Source: Polyangiaceae bacterium
GTDB taxonomy: Bacteria; Myxococcota_A; Polyangia; Polyangiales; Polyangiaceae
Assembly: GCA_013361525.1 (NCBI GenBank)
Contig: JABFXY010000158.1
Span: forward strand, 1-64,000
Direction of reading: 5' to 3'
Length of the DNA stretch: 64,000 bases
A program made the translations under genes and the position numbers. Numbering within the stretch: the first letter of the stretch is position 1; every line of letters begins with the position of its first letter. Positions 7,857 to 16,885 of this stretch are shown in pieces. The notes under the pieces are model-generated. The model made no database searches and was not told the DNA's origin. It worked only from the letters and a program-made list of their open reading frames with translations.

Positions 7857-9172
7857 CCCGTTCGTTGGACCGCTCTCAGCCGCCTCCGGACGACGCGCCG
7901 GACGGAGCAACGACGCGCGCGCCGATCGACGTTTGGGTCACCCGGCCTCGTCGGAGGGCGCTGTCGGTCGCGGGAGCATTCGCGGGGATCATCGGGATTC
8001 TCGTGCTCGCGGGAGTTTGGAACGACGGGCGCCATTCCGTGTCCGAGTGGTTCGGCTACTACGTCCTCGCGTGCATCGCCGCCATCTGCTCGGCTGCCGT
8101 GTTCGTCTATCGATCGGCGGGCGGTGAGCACCGGATGCTCACCACCGACCGCACGGCGATCTTGTTGCGAGGCCCGATGGGCGTGCGGCGAATCGAGCGC
8201 ACGAGGATCGAGAGCGCGCTCGTCGTTCGATCCGGATCGGTCGAGAAGCTCGGCGTGGTCCTGATCGGCGGCGAGCGAATGGAGATCTCGTTTTCACGTT
8301 CCGGCGAGGCCGCAGGAGTGCTCGAGGCCGTGGGGCTCGACGGTGCCCGCGAGCGAACGCGACTGCGGCTTTACACGCCCGGAGCTCAGCTGGGGGCATT
8401 CATCGGAGGAGGCCTCATCGGATCCATTCCCGGTGGGCTCGCTGGGTTCTTCGTGGGCGCGATCGTCGCAAGCGTGACGCGTGCGCCCATGCTGGGCCTC
8501 GCGTGCGGCACGGTGCTCACGCTGTTGAGCCTTTGGGGCGGAGGGAAAGTCCTCTCGATGTTGCTCCCCGAGATCACGGTCGGCGCCGACGGCGTCGCGT
8601 GGGAAGGGACGACGACGTCCGCGACGCAGTTCGCGTGTTTCGATCAGTTCGTCGGCATCGCGGTCGTGCCGGTTCGCGTGCGTAGCGGTGGATGGAGCGT
8701 CGAGCTTACGTTGAAGGGCGGCCGCAAGTACGAGCTCGGTAGCTTCGACACCGGACGGAAGGCCGAAGCATTCGCGGTCGTCGAGCGCCTCGAACGAGCC
8801 TGGAAGGCCTGGAACGAGGCGGAGGCAGGGCGCCTGGAGACGACGGTGTTCGAGTCGTCGACCTCGTCGACGGCAGAATGGCTCGCGCACCTGAAGAAAC
8901 TCGCCTCGACCGACTCGAGTTATCGAAGCAACGCGCTCACGCGCGGACAGCTCATCGAGCTCGTGGAGAACCCGACCTCACCGATGCGTCAGCGGGTCGG
9001 CGCCGCCGTCGTGCTGCGCGCGCGAGGCGACGACGAAGCGCGGGCTCGCATTCGCATCGCCGCGCAGGCGAGCGCGGACGATCGCGTCCGGGTCGCGTTC
9101 AGCTCTCTCGCCGATCACGAGATCGAAGCCGCCGTCGTCGAAGAAGCGCTCGCAGTTCGCAGAGCGGAGTAG
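7850..9172 (+). CDS. PH-like domain membrane protein of unknown function
   Basis: This is a 440-residue protein. After a polar N-terminus, two hydrophobic helices (~residues 36-55 and 64-83) are followed by a segment starting HRMLTTDRTAILLRG. That segment looks like a bacterial PH (YdbS/YdbT-like) fold. Two further Gly-rich membrane helices follow (GAFIGGGLIGSIPGG...), then a second PH-like stretch and a soluble C-terminus with helical repeats. There is no catalytic motif. The start is uncertain: the ATG at 7850 lies inside the fusA -35 element and has no good ribosome-binding site within 15 nt, so translation may be leaderless or begin downstream. It is divergent from fusA. Confidence 0.7.
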   Translation: MSTRSLDRSQPPPDDAPDGATTRAPIDVWVTRPRRRALSVAGAFAGIIGILVLAGVWNDGRHSVSEWFGYYVLACIAAICSAAVFVYRSAGGEHRMLTTDRTAILLRGPMGVRRIERTRIESALVVRSGSVEKLGVVLIGGERMEISFSRSGEAAGVLEAVGLDGARERTRLRLYTPGAQLGAFIGGGLIGSIPGGLAGFFVGAIVASVTRAPMLGLACGTVLTLLSLWGGGKVLSMLLPEITVGADGVAWEGTTTSATQFACFDQFVGIAVVPVRVRSGGWSVELTLKGGRKYELGSFDTGRKAEAFAVVERLERAWKAWNEAEAGRLETTVFESSTSSTAEWLAHLKKLASTDSSYRSNALTRGQLIELVENPTSPMRQRVGAAVVLRARGDDEARARIRIAAQASADDRVRVAFSSLADHEIEAAVVEEALAVRRAE

Positions 9173-9301
9173 CCGCGGTCGAGATTGCGCCGACGCATGC
9201 CGTTCGGCGTGTGGCGATTGCGACGAGAAACGAACGCCTGCGTTGCCGCCCCCGCGCACGCGCGATGCATCAACCCCCAATCGATTGTGGAGGTGCGAAC
9301 T

Positions 9302-9922
9302 ATGGCATTGACGTCGATGCATAAGGCCTGTTGCGGCGCATTTGCACTCGCGACGGCCGCGCTGTGCAGCTGCGCTCAGCACGAAGAAGCGGCGACCCCC
9401 GCCGCCGGACCGGTCCAACCCCGTATCGGACCCGAGGAAAACGCCGTGGACTCTCGCGTCGCGGGCGTCCTTGCCGAGGGTTGCCAAAAGCTGACCTCGG
9501 AGGCATCGGTCGCGCTGCGCAGAGCGCAGAACCCCGAGGTGATTCGCCTCGCCGAATCCATCTACCTCGATTGTTCGTCGTACCTGATGAATCAACGTGC
9601 GCTCGTCGAAACGCTGGGCTTGCGGCCGGGTGAGTCGGCCGTGCAATCACGCATCCAAGCGAGCGCGCCGGCGGGGATCTCCGAGCTCTCGAGCCAAGCC
9701 CTGAGTGATTTCGATCGCACCTTCGTCGAGCGAATGGTCGCGGACCAAAACGAGATCCTGGGCCTCGCCGAGGGCACGTTGCTGCCGACGACGAACCATT
9801 CGGAGCTCAAGGCGTTGATCGAGGTCCAATTCAACCCGAACATGCGAAGAAACCTCGCGACGGCACGACAGCTGCAAACGGACCTTCGAGAGCAGGAGCG
9901 TCGCAATCGGTCCGGGGTCTGA
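9302..9922 (+). CDS. DUF4142-like lipoprotein
   Basis: This is a 206-residue exported protein with a clear ribosome-binding site (GGAGGTG, 8 nt before the ATG). The signal peptide ends in a lipoprotein-like Cys (ALCSCAQ). The mature part is all-helical, with the spaced pattern FDRTFVERMVADQNEILGLA and a C-terminal LPTTNHSELKALIE-type segment. This resembles the ferritin-like DUF4142 family of periplasmic/outer-membrane proteins. The function of that family is not established. The gene appears monocistronic, convergent with the kinase operon to its right. Confidence 0.7.
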   Translation: MALTSMHKACCGAFALATAALCSCAQHEEAATPAAGPVQPRIGPEENAVDSRVAGVLAEGCQKLTSEASVALRRAQNPEVIRLAESIYLDCSSYLMNQRALVETLGLRPGESAVQSRIQASAPAGISELSSQALSDFDRTFVERMVADQNEILGLAEGTLLPTTNHSELKALIEVQFNPNMRRNLATARQLQTDLREQERRNRSGV

Positions 9923-9984
9923 CCTCGGTCGGGGGGGCACGCTCTTCGTTGTGAATCGGCTCCGTCGCTTTGCGAAAGATGGGG

Positions 9985-11301
9985 TCAGCGAAGCTCGTCG
10001 CGTAGAGCCTTCACGAACTTGGGTCCCGCGATGGGTGCGAACGCGTCGGGCTTCGGCACCTTGCCGTCATCGATCCACGCGTCGACGATGACCTTCAATG
10101 CTTTGCGTTGCTCGTCGCGCGCGGCATCCAAGGCCCGCGTTGCTCGGTCGTAGGCGTCGTCTTCGAGATCGGGCCAACGAACGACGACGACCTTGCCGGT
10201 TCGCTCGATGCTGCTCGCTTCCCTACTGCGGCGCTCTTGCGCTGGACGGGCGCGAAGCCAGTCCACATACGCCCGCGCGAGCCGAGGAGCACATTCGCTA
10301 CAGGACGCGTCCGCCACCGGAGCTTTGCGGTCGAGCTCGGCCGCGCGATTCGCTGCGAGCTTCGCCTCGATTCGCTGAGCATCACCCTCGTCGTCGGTGA
10401 CGATGCGCTGCTCGCGGTCCCCCTGCGCGTTCCGACCGGACAAGACCGCGACCGCGCCGACGAGCGTTTGCTGGAAAACCGATTCAGTCAGACCCCAAAC
10501 GACATTGCAGTCGAAACTAATCGACGAAAGCTCGAGGTCTTTCCCTTTCTCCACGAGGCGGTTCGTCCATCCGGCCCGCGGGTGAGGCGGCTTTCCGGAT
10601 TTCGAAGTCTCCGCCACCAATCGGACACCGCGGGCTCGACCGAAGATCCACATGTCGCTTTCGGGCCATTTCGCGATCACGTCGGAGAGGTCGCCGCACG
10701 ACGTGCCCGCGTTTCCGATACCGGCGAAACACCGCGCACCGGGAAGACCGGTGAGCTTCGACGCGTCGCCTGCGTCGGACGTCGCGGCGGGAAGCTCACG
10801 AATCGGGAGCGTGACGAAATACACGCGCTCCTCGGATTGGCCGGGAAGCGAAAAGCCCACGCTGCGGGCCACGAAGTCCGCGGGAAGCGAGGACTCCATC
10901 TCACGCCGGCAGCGAAGCGCGGCGCGTCCGTCGTCGGGCCGCGACAGGGCCCGTGCGACGGACCTCGCTTCTCCGTTGGGCATCGACTCCAACACATCGC
11001 GTTCGATGTTCAAGCGCCCGCACACGGCTGTGAGCACGTCGCGCCGCGCATATTCGGTATCACGCCGAATGGAGACGATGCTCGCGGGATAGCGCGATAG
11101 AGGCATCGCCAGCATCGGGTGGACGAAGTCCGCCGGAGGAGCGGCTTCGGCCGATGAAGACGACGAAGCCGACGCGGTCGTCGCGGTGCTGGACGTGGCG
11201 ACATCCGTGCGCTCGTGCGCAGGGACGGCAGGCTGCGAGCAACCGAGTGTGATTACGCTGCCCGACAAGAGTGCGACGTGAAGCCTTCGGTTCGGTCTCA
11301 T
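9985..11301 (-). CDS. Uncharacterised lipoprotein, last gene of a kinase operon
   Basis: This is a 438-residue protein. Translation starts at the ATG at 11301, which overlaps the preceding stop codon (ATGA), indicating coupling. The signal peptide MRPNRRLHVALLSGSVITLG precedes a Cys with a weak lipobox, then a Ser/Thr/Ala-rich linker. The mature region is rich in charged residues and has scattered Cys (for example CRREME, DASCSECAP, CGDLSD). No known domain was recognised. Its position after a Ser/Thr kinase, a TPR-like secreted protein and a small lipoprotein suggests a signalling or envelope function. Confidence 0.7.
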   Translation of the reverse strand: MRPNRRLHVALLSGSVITLGCSQPAVPAHERTDVATSSTATTASASSSSSAEAAPPADFVHPMLAMPLSRYPASIVSIRRDTEYARRDVLTAVCGRLNIERDVLESMPNGEARSVARALSRPDDGRAALRCRREMESSLPADFVARSVGFSLPGQSEERVYFVTLPIRELPAATSDAGDASKLTGLPGARCFAGIGNAGTSCGDLSDVIAKWPESDMWIFGRARGVRLVAETSKSGKPPHPRAGWTNRLVEKGKDLELSSISFDCNVVWGLTESVFQQTLVGAVAVLSGRNAQGDREQRIVTDDEGDAQRIEAKLAANRAAELDRKAPVADASCSECAPRLARAYVDWLRARPAQERRSREASSIERTGKVVVVRWPDLEDDAYDRATRALDAARDEQRKALKVIVDAWIDDGKVPKPDAFAPIAGPKFVKALRDELR

Positions 11302-12026
11302 TCGGCGGGACAAGCAGGGGTATCTACGTCGCAGCACACGTGATCGAAGTGCACGCCGTGCGATTGGACCGTGACGGTTCCGTTTTGCGGAACCTGATCA
11401 ACCGTGAGCTTGAAGAGGAAAGAACGCAGCGGCACGGTGGGCCGACAAGTCGCCTCGAACGATTCGAATTCACCGGAGCTCGGAAGCTCGAGCTCCAGCT
11501 TCTCGCCCTCGAAGGTCGCCGTCGCCCGAAAGCGGCCGGTGCCTGTCGATCGCTTCGCGTCGCCGGACAGTCGCACGCATTGATTCCAATCGATGAACGC
11601 GCCCGTTTGGGAAAGCCCACCATAAGCGCCGCTGCCGACATCGGACATTCCAATGGATAGGCCATCGGTCAAACCGGAGATCGTGCTGATGCCGAGCTGT
11701 GCGTTGTATTCGAAGCGCTGCCAATCATCGGGGTCCGAGCCGCTCCAATAAACGAAGGTATCGTTCTTCAGCCCCGTCTCGAGCTCACACGGATCGCCGC
11801 CGCCCGTCCCTCCTCCGCCGCCTTGCATCGTCGTCGTCGTGGTGGGTGAGCCGCCGAGACTGCTGGTCGACATACCGCCGCCCGCATTGGCTCCGCCGTC
11901 GGCGTTGGTTCCACCATTGCCGCCGGCGCCGCCGTCGGCGAGCTGCCCTTCGTCGAGACCGAATACCGCATTACATGCGACGAGGGAGGAGAGGGCGAAG
12001 AGGACGAGCGGCTCGATACGCGCCAT
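11298..12026 (-). CDS. Small Gly-rich lipoprotein
   Basis: This 242-residue lipoprotein has the signal peptide MARIEPLVLFALSSL and lipobox LVAC. A low-complexity Gly/Ala/Asn/Thr linker (~residues 28-75) follows, typical of myxobacterial surface lipoproteins. The C-terminal ~160 residues look like a beta-sandwich (DTFVYWSGSDPDDWQRFEYN; FRATATFEGEKLELELPSSG) and end in a Cys-containing tail, so a lectin-like or carbohydrate-binding fold is possible. The start lies 1 nt after the upstream stop, and the stop overlaps the next start. This makes it part of the four-gene operon 14575-9985. Confidence 0.75.
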   Translation of the reverse strand: MARIEPLVLFALSSLVACNAVFGLDEGQLADGGAGGNGGTNADGGANAGGGMSTSSLGGSPTTTTTMQGGGGGTGGGDPCELETGLKNDTFVYWSGSDPDDWQRFEYNAQLGISTISGLTDGLSIGMSDVGSGAYGGLSQTGAFIDWNQCVRLSGDAKRSTGTGRFRATATFEGEKLELELPSSGEFESFEATCRPTVPLRSFLFKLTVDQVPQNGTVTVQSHGVHFDHVCCDVDTPACPAE

Positions 12027-12027
12027 G

Positions 12028-13035
12028 TCAGAACCTCACCGTGACCGAGGCGCTCGCGACACCCGGAGCGGCGACGACGTTCAAGCGAGCCGACTCTTTC
12101 GAGCCCCCTCCCCCGTCGACGAGATCGTAAATCAAAAGGCCCGCGACGATCGCAGCGAGCCCGGCACCAGCGGCGAAAATTCCGGTCGCGATGTCACCTT
12201 GACTGCGGGCGTCTTCGAGACCGTCGAGCGTCGAGCATTCGGTGAGCGCATCGGCGCAATCGTGTGCGAGGGCGTCGTCCCATTTCGACTTCGCATCGAG
12301 GATCACGCCGAGGCTCGCGCCGAGACCGACGACACCGACCGCTCCAACGACGATGCCTGCGATACCGACCGGGCCCAAAGGTCCCGCGTCGTCGGATCCG
12401 CCACGGACGACGGCCTTTTCTCCAGGGGGTGAGCCATTGCGTTCGCCCGAGCTGGATCGAAGCACGGGCGCGACGACCGGCGTCTCGGATGGGCCGCGAG
12501 GGACCTCGATGGTGACGATGCGAGGCGCGCGCCCTTCGGCCTCGAAGGTAAATGAAGCGACGCCGGGATCGACCGGCACTGCGATGTCCCAAACATCGAA
12601 GGGGATCGTCTCGCTGCCGTGGCGAACTTTGAGACCGGGCGGCGTTTCCGGGCCGGGACGGAAGCGAACTTTGGGAAGTGTGGGCTCGAGGCGATCGGCC
12701 GCGCGCTGCGCGGTATCGGCGCGTTCGATCTGGTTGGCGGCGCGCGCGCGCGGCGCGACGCGCTTGTACAGCGCCCAGGCGCTGACGGGCCGGTCGATGC
12801 GCTCGTAACACTCGGCGAGCGTCAGCATGCCGCCGAGCGGCTCGGTGCTCGAGAGCTCCACGGCGCGCGCGAGGAGCGGACACGCCGCGTGGAAGTCTCC
12901 GGCGTCGAACTTCGCGAGGCCCTGTTCGAAGACGGCTTCCGCCGCCGCATCGCCGGACGGCTGGGCGAGCGCGGGTGTCGCCCAAACGAGGACGATCGAC
13001 AGAGCGAGACCGAACCGGAAGCGCACGACGACCAT
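12028..13035 (-). CDS. Secreted TPR-like protein with C-terminal membrane helices
   Basis: This is a 335-residue protein. The ATG at 13035 (MVVVRFRFGLALSIVLVWAT, cleavage after ALA) is preferred over an upstream TTG at 13062. Residues ~25-130 contain TPR-type helices (AVFEQGLAKFDAGDFHAACP, LTLAECYERIDRPVSAWALY). A PEGA-like beta region follows (VPVDPGVASFTFEAEGRAPR). Two hydrophobic segments close the chain: PVGIAGIVVGAVGVVGLGAS and GIFAAGAGLAAIVAGLLIYD. This architecture is recurrent in myxobacteria next to Ser/Thr kinase genes. It lies 40 nt downstream of the kinase and is probably an envelope partner of it; the partnership is inferred from context. Confidence 0.75.
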   Translation of the reverse strand: MVVVRFRFGLALSIVLVWATPALAQPSGDAAAEAVFEQGLAKFDAGDFHAACPLLARAVELSSTEPLGGMLTLAECYERIDRPVSAWALYKRVAPRARAANQIERADTAQRAADRLEPTLPKVRFRPGPETPPGLKVRHGSETIPFDVWDIAVPVDPGVASFTFEAEGRAPRIVTIEVPRGPSETPVVAPVLRSSSGERNGSPPGEKAVVRGGSDDAGPLGPVGIAGIVVGAVGVVGLGASLGVILDAKSKWDDALAHDCADALTECSTLDGLEDARSQGDIATGIFAAGAGLAAIVAGLLIYDLVDGGGGSKESARLNVVAAPGVASASVTVRF

Positions 13036-13075
13036 CCCAGCGGGGCTCGACCGCGGAATCAAGTGATTCGTCGAT

Positions 13076-14575
13076 TCAGTGCAACGTGCGCTTCGGAGCA
13101 GAGGCGGAAGCGGCGGGCTGGGCCGCCGAGGCGGTGACCGTTGCGCGCGCGCTCGGCGACGCCTTCGAGGTGCGAGCAGGCGACACGGTCGCGCTCGGGG
13201 ACGCGCTCGAGACGGTGTGCGAGCTCGCGGTCGACTCCGCGGTCATGGCCGACGCGGAAGCCGGAGGCTCGGGCGCGATGACGACATTGCCGGTCTGTGT
13301 CGCCGCGACAGGCACGGCCGCCGCGCTCGTCGACAGCTCGGGGAACGCCGCCGACGCACCATGCGGAGCGGAATCCTCGCGGGAGATCGCTGCAATCGCG
13401 ATGACGGCCGCGATCGCGAGCCCAACGCCGGCGAAGATCGCGACGGGCGCGGCCCTCGAGACCGGCAGCGAGGTCGTCGACTGAACCGGTTGTGGGGTGC
13501 TCGCGCCGCGGACATCGCCCGAAGGAGGCGACACGACCGGGACGGGCACGGTGGGAAGCTCGACGTTCGCGGCGCCGTCCGTCGGATGCGCCGACGCCAC
13601 GATCGCTTGTCCGGGTGGGCGTTGCGAGGATGACGAGGGGGTGAGCGACAGATGCTCGCGGGATGCGGCGCGCTGGCTGACGGCTCGCACACGATCCGCG
13701 ATGCGTCGCCCTTCGATCGTCGCGAACGGAGCGAGCCGCTCTGCGAGGGTCGCGACACAATCGGGTCGGGCCGCGGCAGCCTTCTCGAGACAATCGTCGA
13801 TCACGCTCGCGAGCGATTCGTCGATTGCCGGAACGTGCGTCGACATCGGCGCGTGCGGACGCTCGAGGATGTTGAGCAACAAGACCCCGAGCGACTCGTC
13901 GAAGAAGGGCGAGACGCCGGTGCAGAGCTCGTACAAAACGACGCCGAGCGCCCAGATGTCGGCTCGGCTGTCGACTCGCTGCGCTTTGATCTGCTCGGGC
14001 GACATGTAGAGCGGCGTGCCGACGGCGAGCCCCTTCGAGGTGATGGCGGATACCGGTCCGCCGATCTCGGTGCTGAACTTCGACACGCCGAAGTCGAGCA
14101 GCTTCAACAGCGGTGAGCCGTCGTTCGCGTGCGTGACGAAGAGGTTCGACGGTTTGATGTCGCGATGGACAACGCCGATCGCGTGAGCCTCCGCGAGGCC
14201 GGCGCACGCTTGGATGACGAAGTCGGCCGCCTCCTGCGGGTGGAGGGAACGGCGGCGCGCGAGCAGCGTGCCTAGATCCTCGCCCTCGAGGTGCTCCATC
14301 ACCATGAATTGGCGGCCGTCCTCGAGCGTGCCGAAGTCGGTGACGCGCGCGATGTGCGCGCTCCGCAGCTGCGCAGCCGCCTGTGCCTCGAGCAAGAAGC
14401 GCTTTTCGTCGGCGCCCGTTCGGCCCTGCGCAGCGAGGACCTTCACTGCGACCTTCGAGCCGAGCGTCACGTGCAGCGCGAGAAACACCACGCCCATCCC
14501 GCCCTCACCGAGGCGAGCGAGCAGGCGATATTTCCCTGCGATGAGCGCGCCGATCTCGGTCGACGGGCTGGCCAT
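13076..14575 (-). CDS. Membrane-anchored Ser/Thr protein kinase (Hanks type)
   Basis: This is a 499-residue kinase. The domain spans ~15-290 with Gly-loop GEGGMG (23-28), catalytic Lys45 in VAVK, HRDIKPSN (137-144), DFG (161-163) and MSPEQ in place of APE. A Pro/Ser/Thr-rich linker leads to one membrane helix at ~377-397 (PVAIFAGVGLAIAAVIAIAA). The ~100-residue external tail is Ala/Ser-rich. All catalytic residues are present, so it should be active. An upstream ATG at 14611 would add 12 residues before the kinase. It heads an operon with a TPR-like protein and two lipoproteins. Substrate unknown. Confidence 0.92.
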   Translation of the reverse strand: MASPSTEIGALIAGKYRLLARLGEGGMGVVFLALHVTLGSKVAVKVLAAQGRTGADEKRFLLEAQAAAQLRSAHIARVTDFGTLEDGRQFMVMEHLEGEDLGTLLARRRSLHPQEAADFVIQACAGLAEAHAIGVVHRDIKPSNLFVTHANDGSPLLKLLDFGVSKFSTEIGGPVSAITSKGLAVGTPLYMSPEQIKAQRVDSRADIWALGVVLYELCTGVSPFFDESLGVLLLNILERPHAPMSTHVPAIDESLASVIDDCLEKAAAARPDCVATLAERLAPFATIEGRRIADRVRAVSQRAASREHLSLTPSSSSQRPPGQAIVASAHPTDGAANVELPTVPVPVVSPPSGDVRGASTPQPVQSTTSLPVSRAAPVAIFAGVGLAIAAVIAIAAISREDSAPHGASAAFPELSTSAAAVPVAATQTGNVVIAPEPPASASAMTAESTASSHTVSSASPSATVSPARTSKASPSARATVTASAAQPAASASAPKRTLH

Positions 14576-14644
14576 GCGGACAACTCTAGCCGAGGCGCCC
14601 GCTTCGTTCACGGGCGTGTGCCTCGACCGCGCGAGACGACAGGA

Positions 14645-15439
14645 TCAGCCGCCGCTCGCCGCGGGAGCCTCGGCTGGAAGCGCCTTGCGCTCGGCCGGAT
14701 ACCGCATCTTCTGCGTGCCCGTCATGTCGATGATCTTCAGCGCCGCGAACACGCGCATCACCTGGTACGTCGGGTCGATCTCGAACCAGCGCGCCGCGAA
14801 GTTCGGGCTCATCCCGAACTTGTGGTGGTTGTTCTGGAACAGCTCGCCGGCCGTCACGAAGTCGAAGGGGATCGAGTTCTTCGAATCGTCGTCGTTCTCG
14901 AAGTTGCGGTAGCCGTAGCGGTGACCGCACCAATTCACGATCGCGCCGTGGATCGGGCCCATCACGAAATGCATCGGAAGGAGCAGCCACATCCATGCGG
15001 CGGTCGCGAACTGCCAGTAGAAGAGCGCGTACGCGCCGCACCAGGCGAGGCGCATGGCCCAGTTCTGCCCGAGCTTCTCGATGAACGGCCACTCCGGATA
15101 GCCCCCGGCGAACTTCGCGTCGGGCTCCACGCGGCGATACGCGAAGTCGTCGTAGCGATGTTTCGTGTCCCACATCATCGAGAGCGCGTTCTTGTAGTTG
15201 CGCGGCGAGTGCGGATCCTGCGGCGTATCGCTGTACGCGTGATGCATGCGATGAAGGATCGCGTACCCGCGCGGTGACAAGAAGCTCGAGCCCTGCGCGA
15301 GGTACGTGCAGATGAAGAAGAACCGTTCCCAGCCCTTCGACATCGTGATCATCCGGTGCGCGCCGTAGCGATGCAGAAAGAAGGTCTGGAAGAAGACCGA
15401 AATCTGCCAATGCGCGACGAAGAAGATCAGGATCGCCAT
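14645..15439 (-). CDS. Acyl-CoA/acyl-lipid delta-9-type fatty acid desaturase
   Basis: This 264-residue di-iron membrane enzyme introduces a double bond into fatty acyl chains. All three histidine boxes are intact: HRYGAH (23-28), HRMHH (63-67) and NNHH (203-206), with an additional GHRYG segment. Four hydrophobic stretches surround them (for example ILIFFVAHWQISVFFQTFFL and FATAAWMWLLLPMHFVM). Length and box spacing match short bacterial stearoyl-CoA-desaturase-like proteins. The chain is not fused to an electron carrier. It is probably monocistronic; substrate and regiospecificity are family-based inference. Confidence 0.9.
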   Translation of the reverse strand: MAILIFFVAHWQISVFFQTFFLHRYGAHRMITMSKGWERFFFICTYLAQGSSFLSPRGYAILHRMHHAYSDTPQDPHSPRNYKNALSMMWDTKHRYDDFAYRRVEPDAKFAGGYPEWPFIEKLGQNWAMRLAWCGAYALFYWQFATAAWMWLLLPMHFVMGPIHGAIVNWCGHRYGYRNFENDDDSKNSIPFDFVTAGELFQNNHHKFGMSPNFAARWFEIDPTYQVMRVFAALKIIDMTGTQKMRYPAERKALPAEAPAASGG

Positions 15440-15679
15440 CGGCGCTCACCTTACGCGGGAGAACGTCGCTTGCCGGTCATGCCCTGTCACGGCCGTGTCA
15501 TGTCGAGGTCGTTCGACGGGTTTTCGAGGGGATAGCGCGACGCGGCAAGGCTCGCGGCCGTGGGCGGTCTGGGGCGCGGCGGCGACCGAGCGGGACTCCC
15601 CAGCGAACGCGCCGCGCTTCCAACGAACGTGGGCGCGTGGGCCCCGAAGGCGCGGCTGGGCGGGGCAGCGTCCACCTGT

Positions 15680-15726
15680 GCGACACCGAGGGGTGGTTCT
15701 CTGTCAGAACCCCCCTGGGGTGTCGC
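15680..15726 (+). repeat. REP-like palindromic hairpin, copy 1
   Basis: GCGACACC (15680-15687) pairs with GGTGTCGC (15719-15726), enclosing GGGG/CCCC and the core GGTTCT-CTGTC-AGAACC (15695-15711). Together they form a near-perfect 47-nt stem-loop. The 19-nt core GGTTCTCTGTCAGAACCCC recurs inverted at 15840-15858. It sits downstream of a Y1/RAYT-type transposase gene. More nested palindromes follow directly (CGCCTT with AAGGCG, 15724-15746). Confidence 0.75.
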
Positions 15727-15833
15727 CTTGTCGCGACACGAAGGCGCCCTCCTCTGGCAAACACACCCACGATTGGCGTCATCGCGCGGGACGGACCGAA
15801 GGAAGCGTCGTCGTTGTCGCAAACGAGCGAGAC

Positions 15834-15866
15834 GGAAGAGGGGTTCTGACAGAGAACCGCGCTTCC
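15834..15866 (-). repeat. REP-like palindromic hairpin, copy 2 (inverted)
   Basis: GGAAG (15834-15838) pairs with CTTCC (15862-15866) around the core GGTTCT-GACAG-AGAACC (15842-15858). Positions 15840-15858 are the exact reverse complement of 15695-15713. The two hairpins thus form an inverted pair about 130 bp apart, as in bacterial BIME/REP doublets. No coding sequence is supported in 15440-15892. Confidence 0.75.
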
Positions 15867-15892
15867 ACGTCGCGGGACCCTCGGGTCATGCG

Positions 15893-16765
15893 TCAGGCGC
15901 TTCGTCGCAGCGGCACATCCTGCTCGCGCTCGGCACCGCGACGCCGGAGTGTCGCGCGGATCGCGAGCTGGTATCCGACCGCCTTCACGGCACCGTCGTC
16001 CGCCGGTTCGGCTCGCATCCGTTGAGCACTTCGCAGACAAACGCGAAGCGACGCCGCGATCGTATCGAGATGGACGTCGCAGCGAAGTCCTGCGTGCACC
16101 GCTGCGCGCTTCGCGAGCACGTGCGCCCGCGTGATACCCGACACCTCGGCAAGACCGAATGCTGCCGCTGCGGCCTCAGCGAGATCCGCACGCGCCTCCG
16201 CAGCCGGCTGGAGCTCGCCGAGACCGGCAAGCTCCAAGAAGTCGGTTCGCCGCAACCTCGGTAGAAGCGCGGCGGTGCGTGCCACGTACGCGTCGGCATT
16301 GGGCCCGAGCAATCGCCAACCGAGCAGGTCCGGGAGGCTCGTACCATCGAGTGTCGGGTCGGCCGACACGTCGTGGTGCTCCCGCTGCCGAAGGACATAG
16401 AGCACCGCACGCGTCAGATGCGCCTGGTCCCAGACAGGAACAAACCGCGATGCTTCGAACGCGACAGGCAACCTCAGGCGTTTGCTGAGCGAGCCACCGA
16501 TGCGCCTCGCGAGCTCGCCCGCGACCTCGCGCGAGCACGTCGCGATCCAATGCACGTGCGTGTCCGCTGCGGCGAAAACGAGTAGTCCTCGCGAGCCGGC
16601 TTGGTTCGCGACGACCCGAGCAATCGCCCGCCTGGCCGTCGAGTCGGGCGCAAGCACACGACTGTCGATGAGCCGCATCGTGACGTGGAACGCGAGGGGT
16701 TCCCGATGCAGGAACGAGTCGCCACGCTGACGAGACCGACGAGGAACGGGGCCGGATGAATTCAT
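15893..16765 (-). CDS. REP-associated tyrosine transposase (RAYT/IS200-like Y1 family)
   Basis: This is a 290-residue single-strand nuclease/transposase. The N-terminus has FHVTMRL, matching the family's first beta strand. The HUH metal-binding pair is H70-V71-H72 in DTHVHW. The catalytic Tyr and metal-binding Gln fit the Y-x3-Q rule (Y123-VLR-Q127). Residues ~80-110 (ARRIGGSLSKRLRLP) correspond to the helix before the tyrosine. A C-terminal ~150-residue helical extension is longer than in classical IS200 TnpA, as in RAYTs. It lies 35 nt from a pair of inverted REP-like hairpins, the usual substrate arrangement. Catalytic residues appear intact, so it may be a functional domesticated transposase. 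Confidence 0.75.
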   Translation of the reverse strand: MNSSGPVPRRSRQRGDSFLHREPLAFHVTMRLIDSRVLAPDSTARRAIARVVANQAGSRGLLVFAAADTHVHWIATCSREVAGELARRIGGSLSKRLRLPVAFEASRFVPVWDQAHLTRAVLYVLRQREHHDVSADPTLDGTSLPDLLGWRLLGPNADAYVARTAALLPRLRRTDFLELAGLGELQPAAEARADLAEAAAAAFGLAEVSGITRAHVLAKRAAVHAGLRCDVHLDTIAASLRVCLRSAQRMRAEPADDGAVKAVGYQLAIRATLRRRGAEREQDVPLRRSA

Positions 16766-16821
16766 CCTCTCGATGTCGTGTGGTCACGGCGCCAGTTGCG
16801 CGAAATCGCGCGCGGCAACCC

Positions 16822-16866
16822 CACAAAACGAACCAAGGCCGCCCCTTTGCGGGAGCGACCTTGGTT
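16822..16866 (-). terminator. Terminator of rpsL-rpsG
   Basis: On the minus strand AACCAAGG (16866-16859) and CCTTGGTT (16838-16831) form a stem with an internal GC-rich hairpin (CTCCCGC and GGGGCGG). It is followed by CGTTTTGTG. It lies after the repeated rpsG tail sequence and ends the ribosomal transcript. Confidence 0.8.
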
Positions 16867-16885
16867 CTTTCGCACGAAGGCCCGA

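Noticed and set aside
15495..16264. Plus-strand ORFs across the REP-like hairpins
   Set aside because: They have no ribosome-binding site or domain and owe their length to GC bias. The palindromes explain the sequence better.
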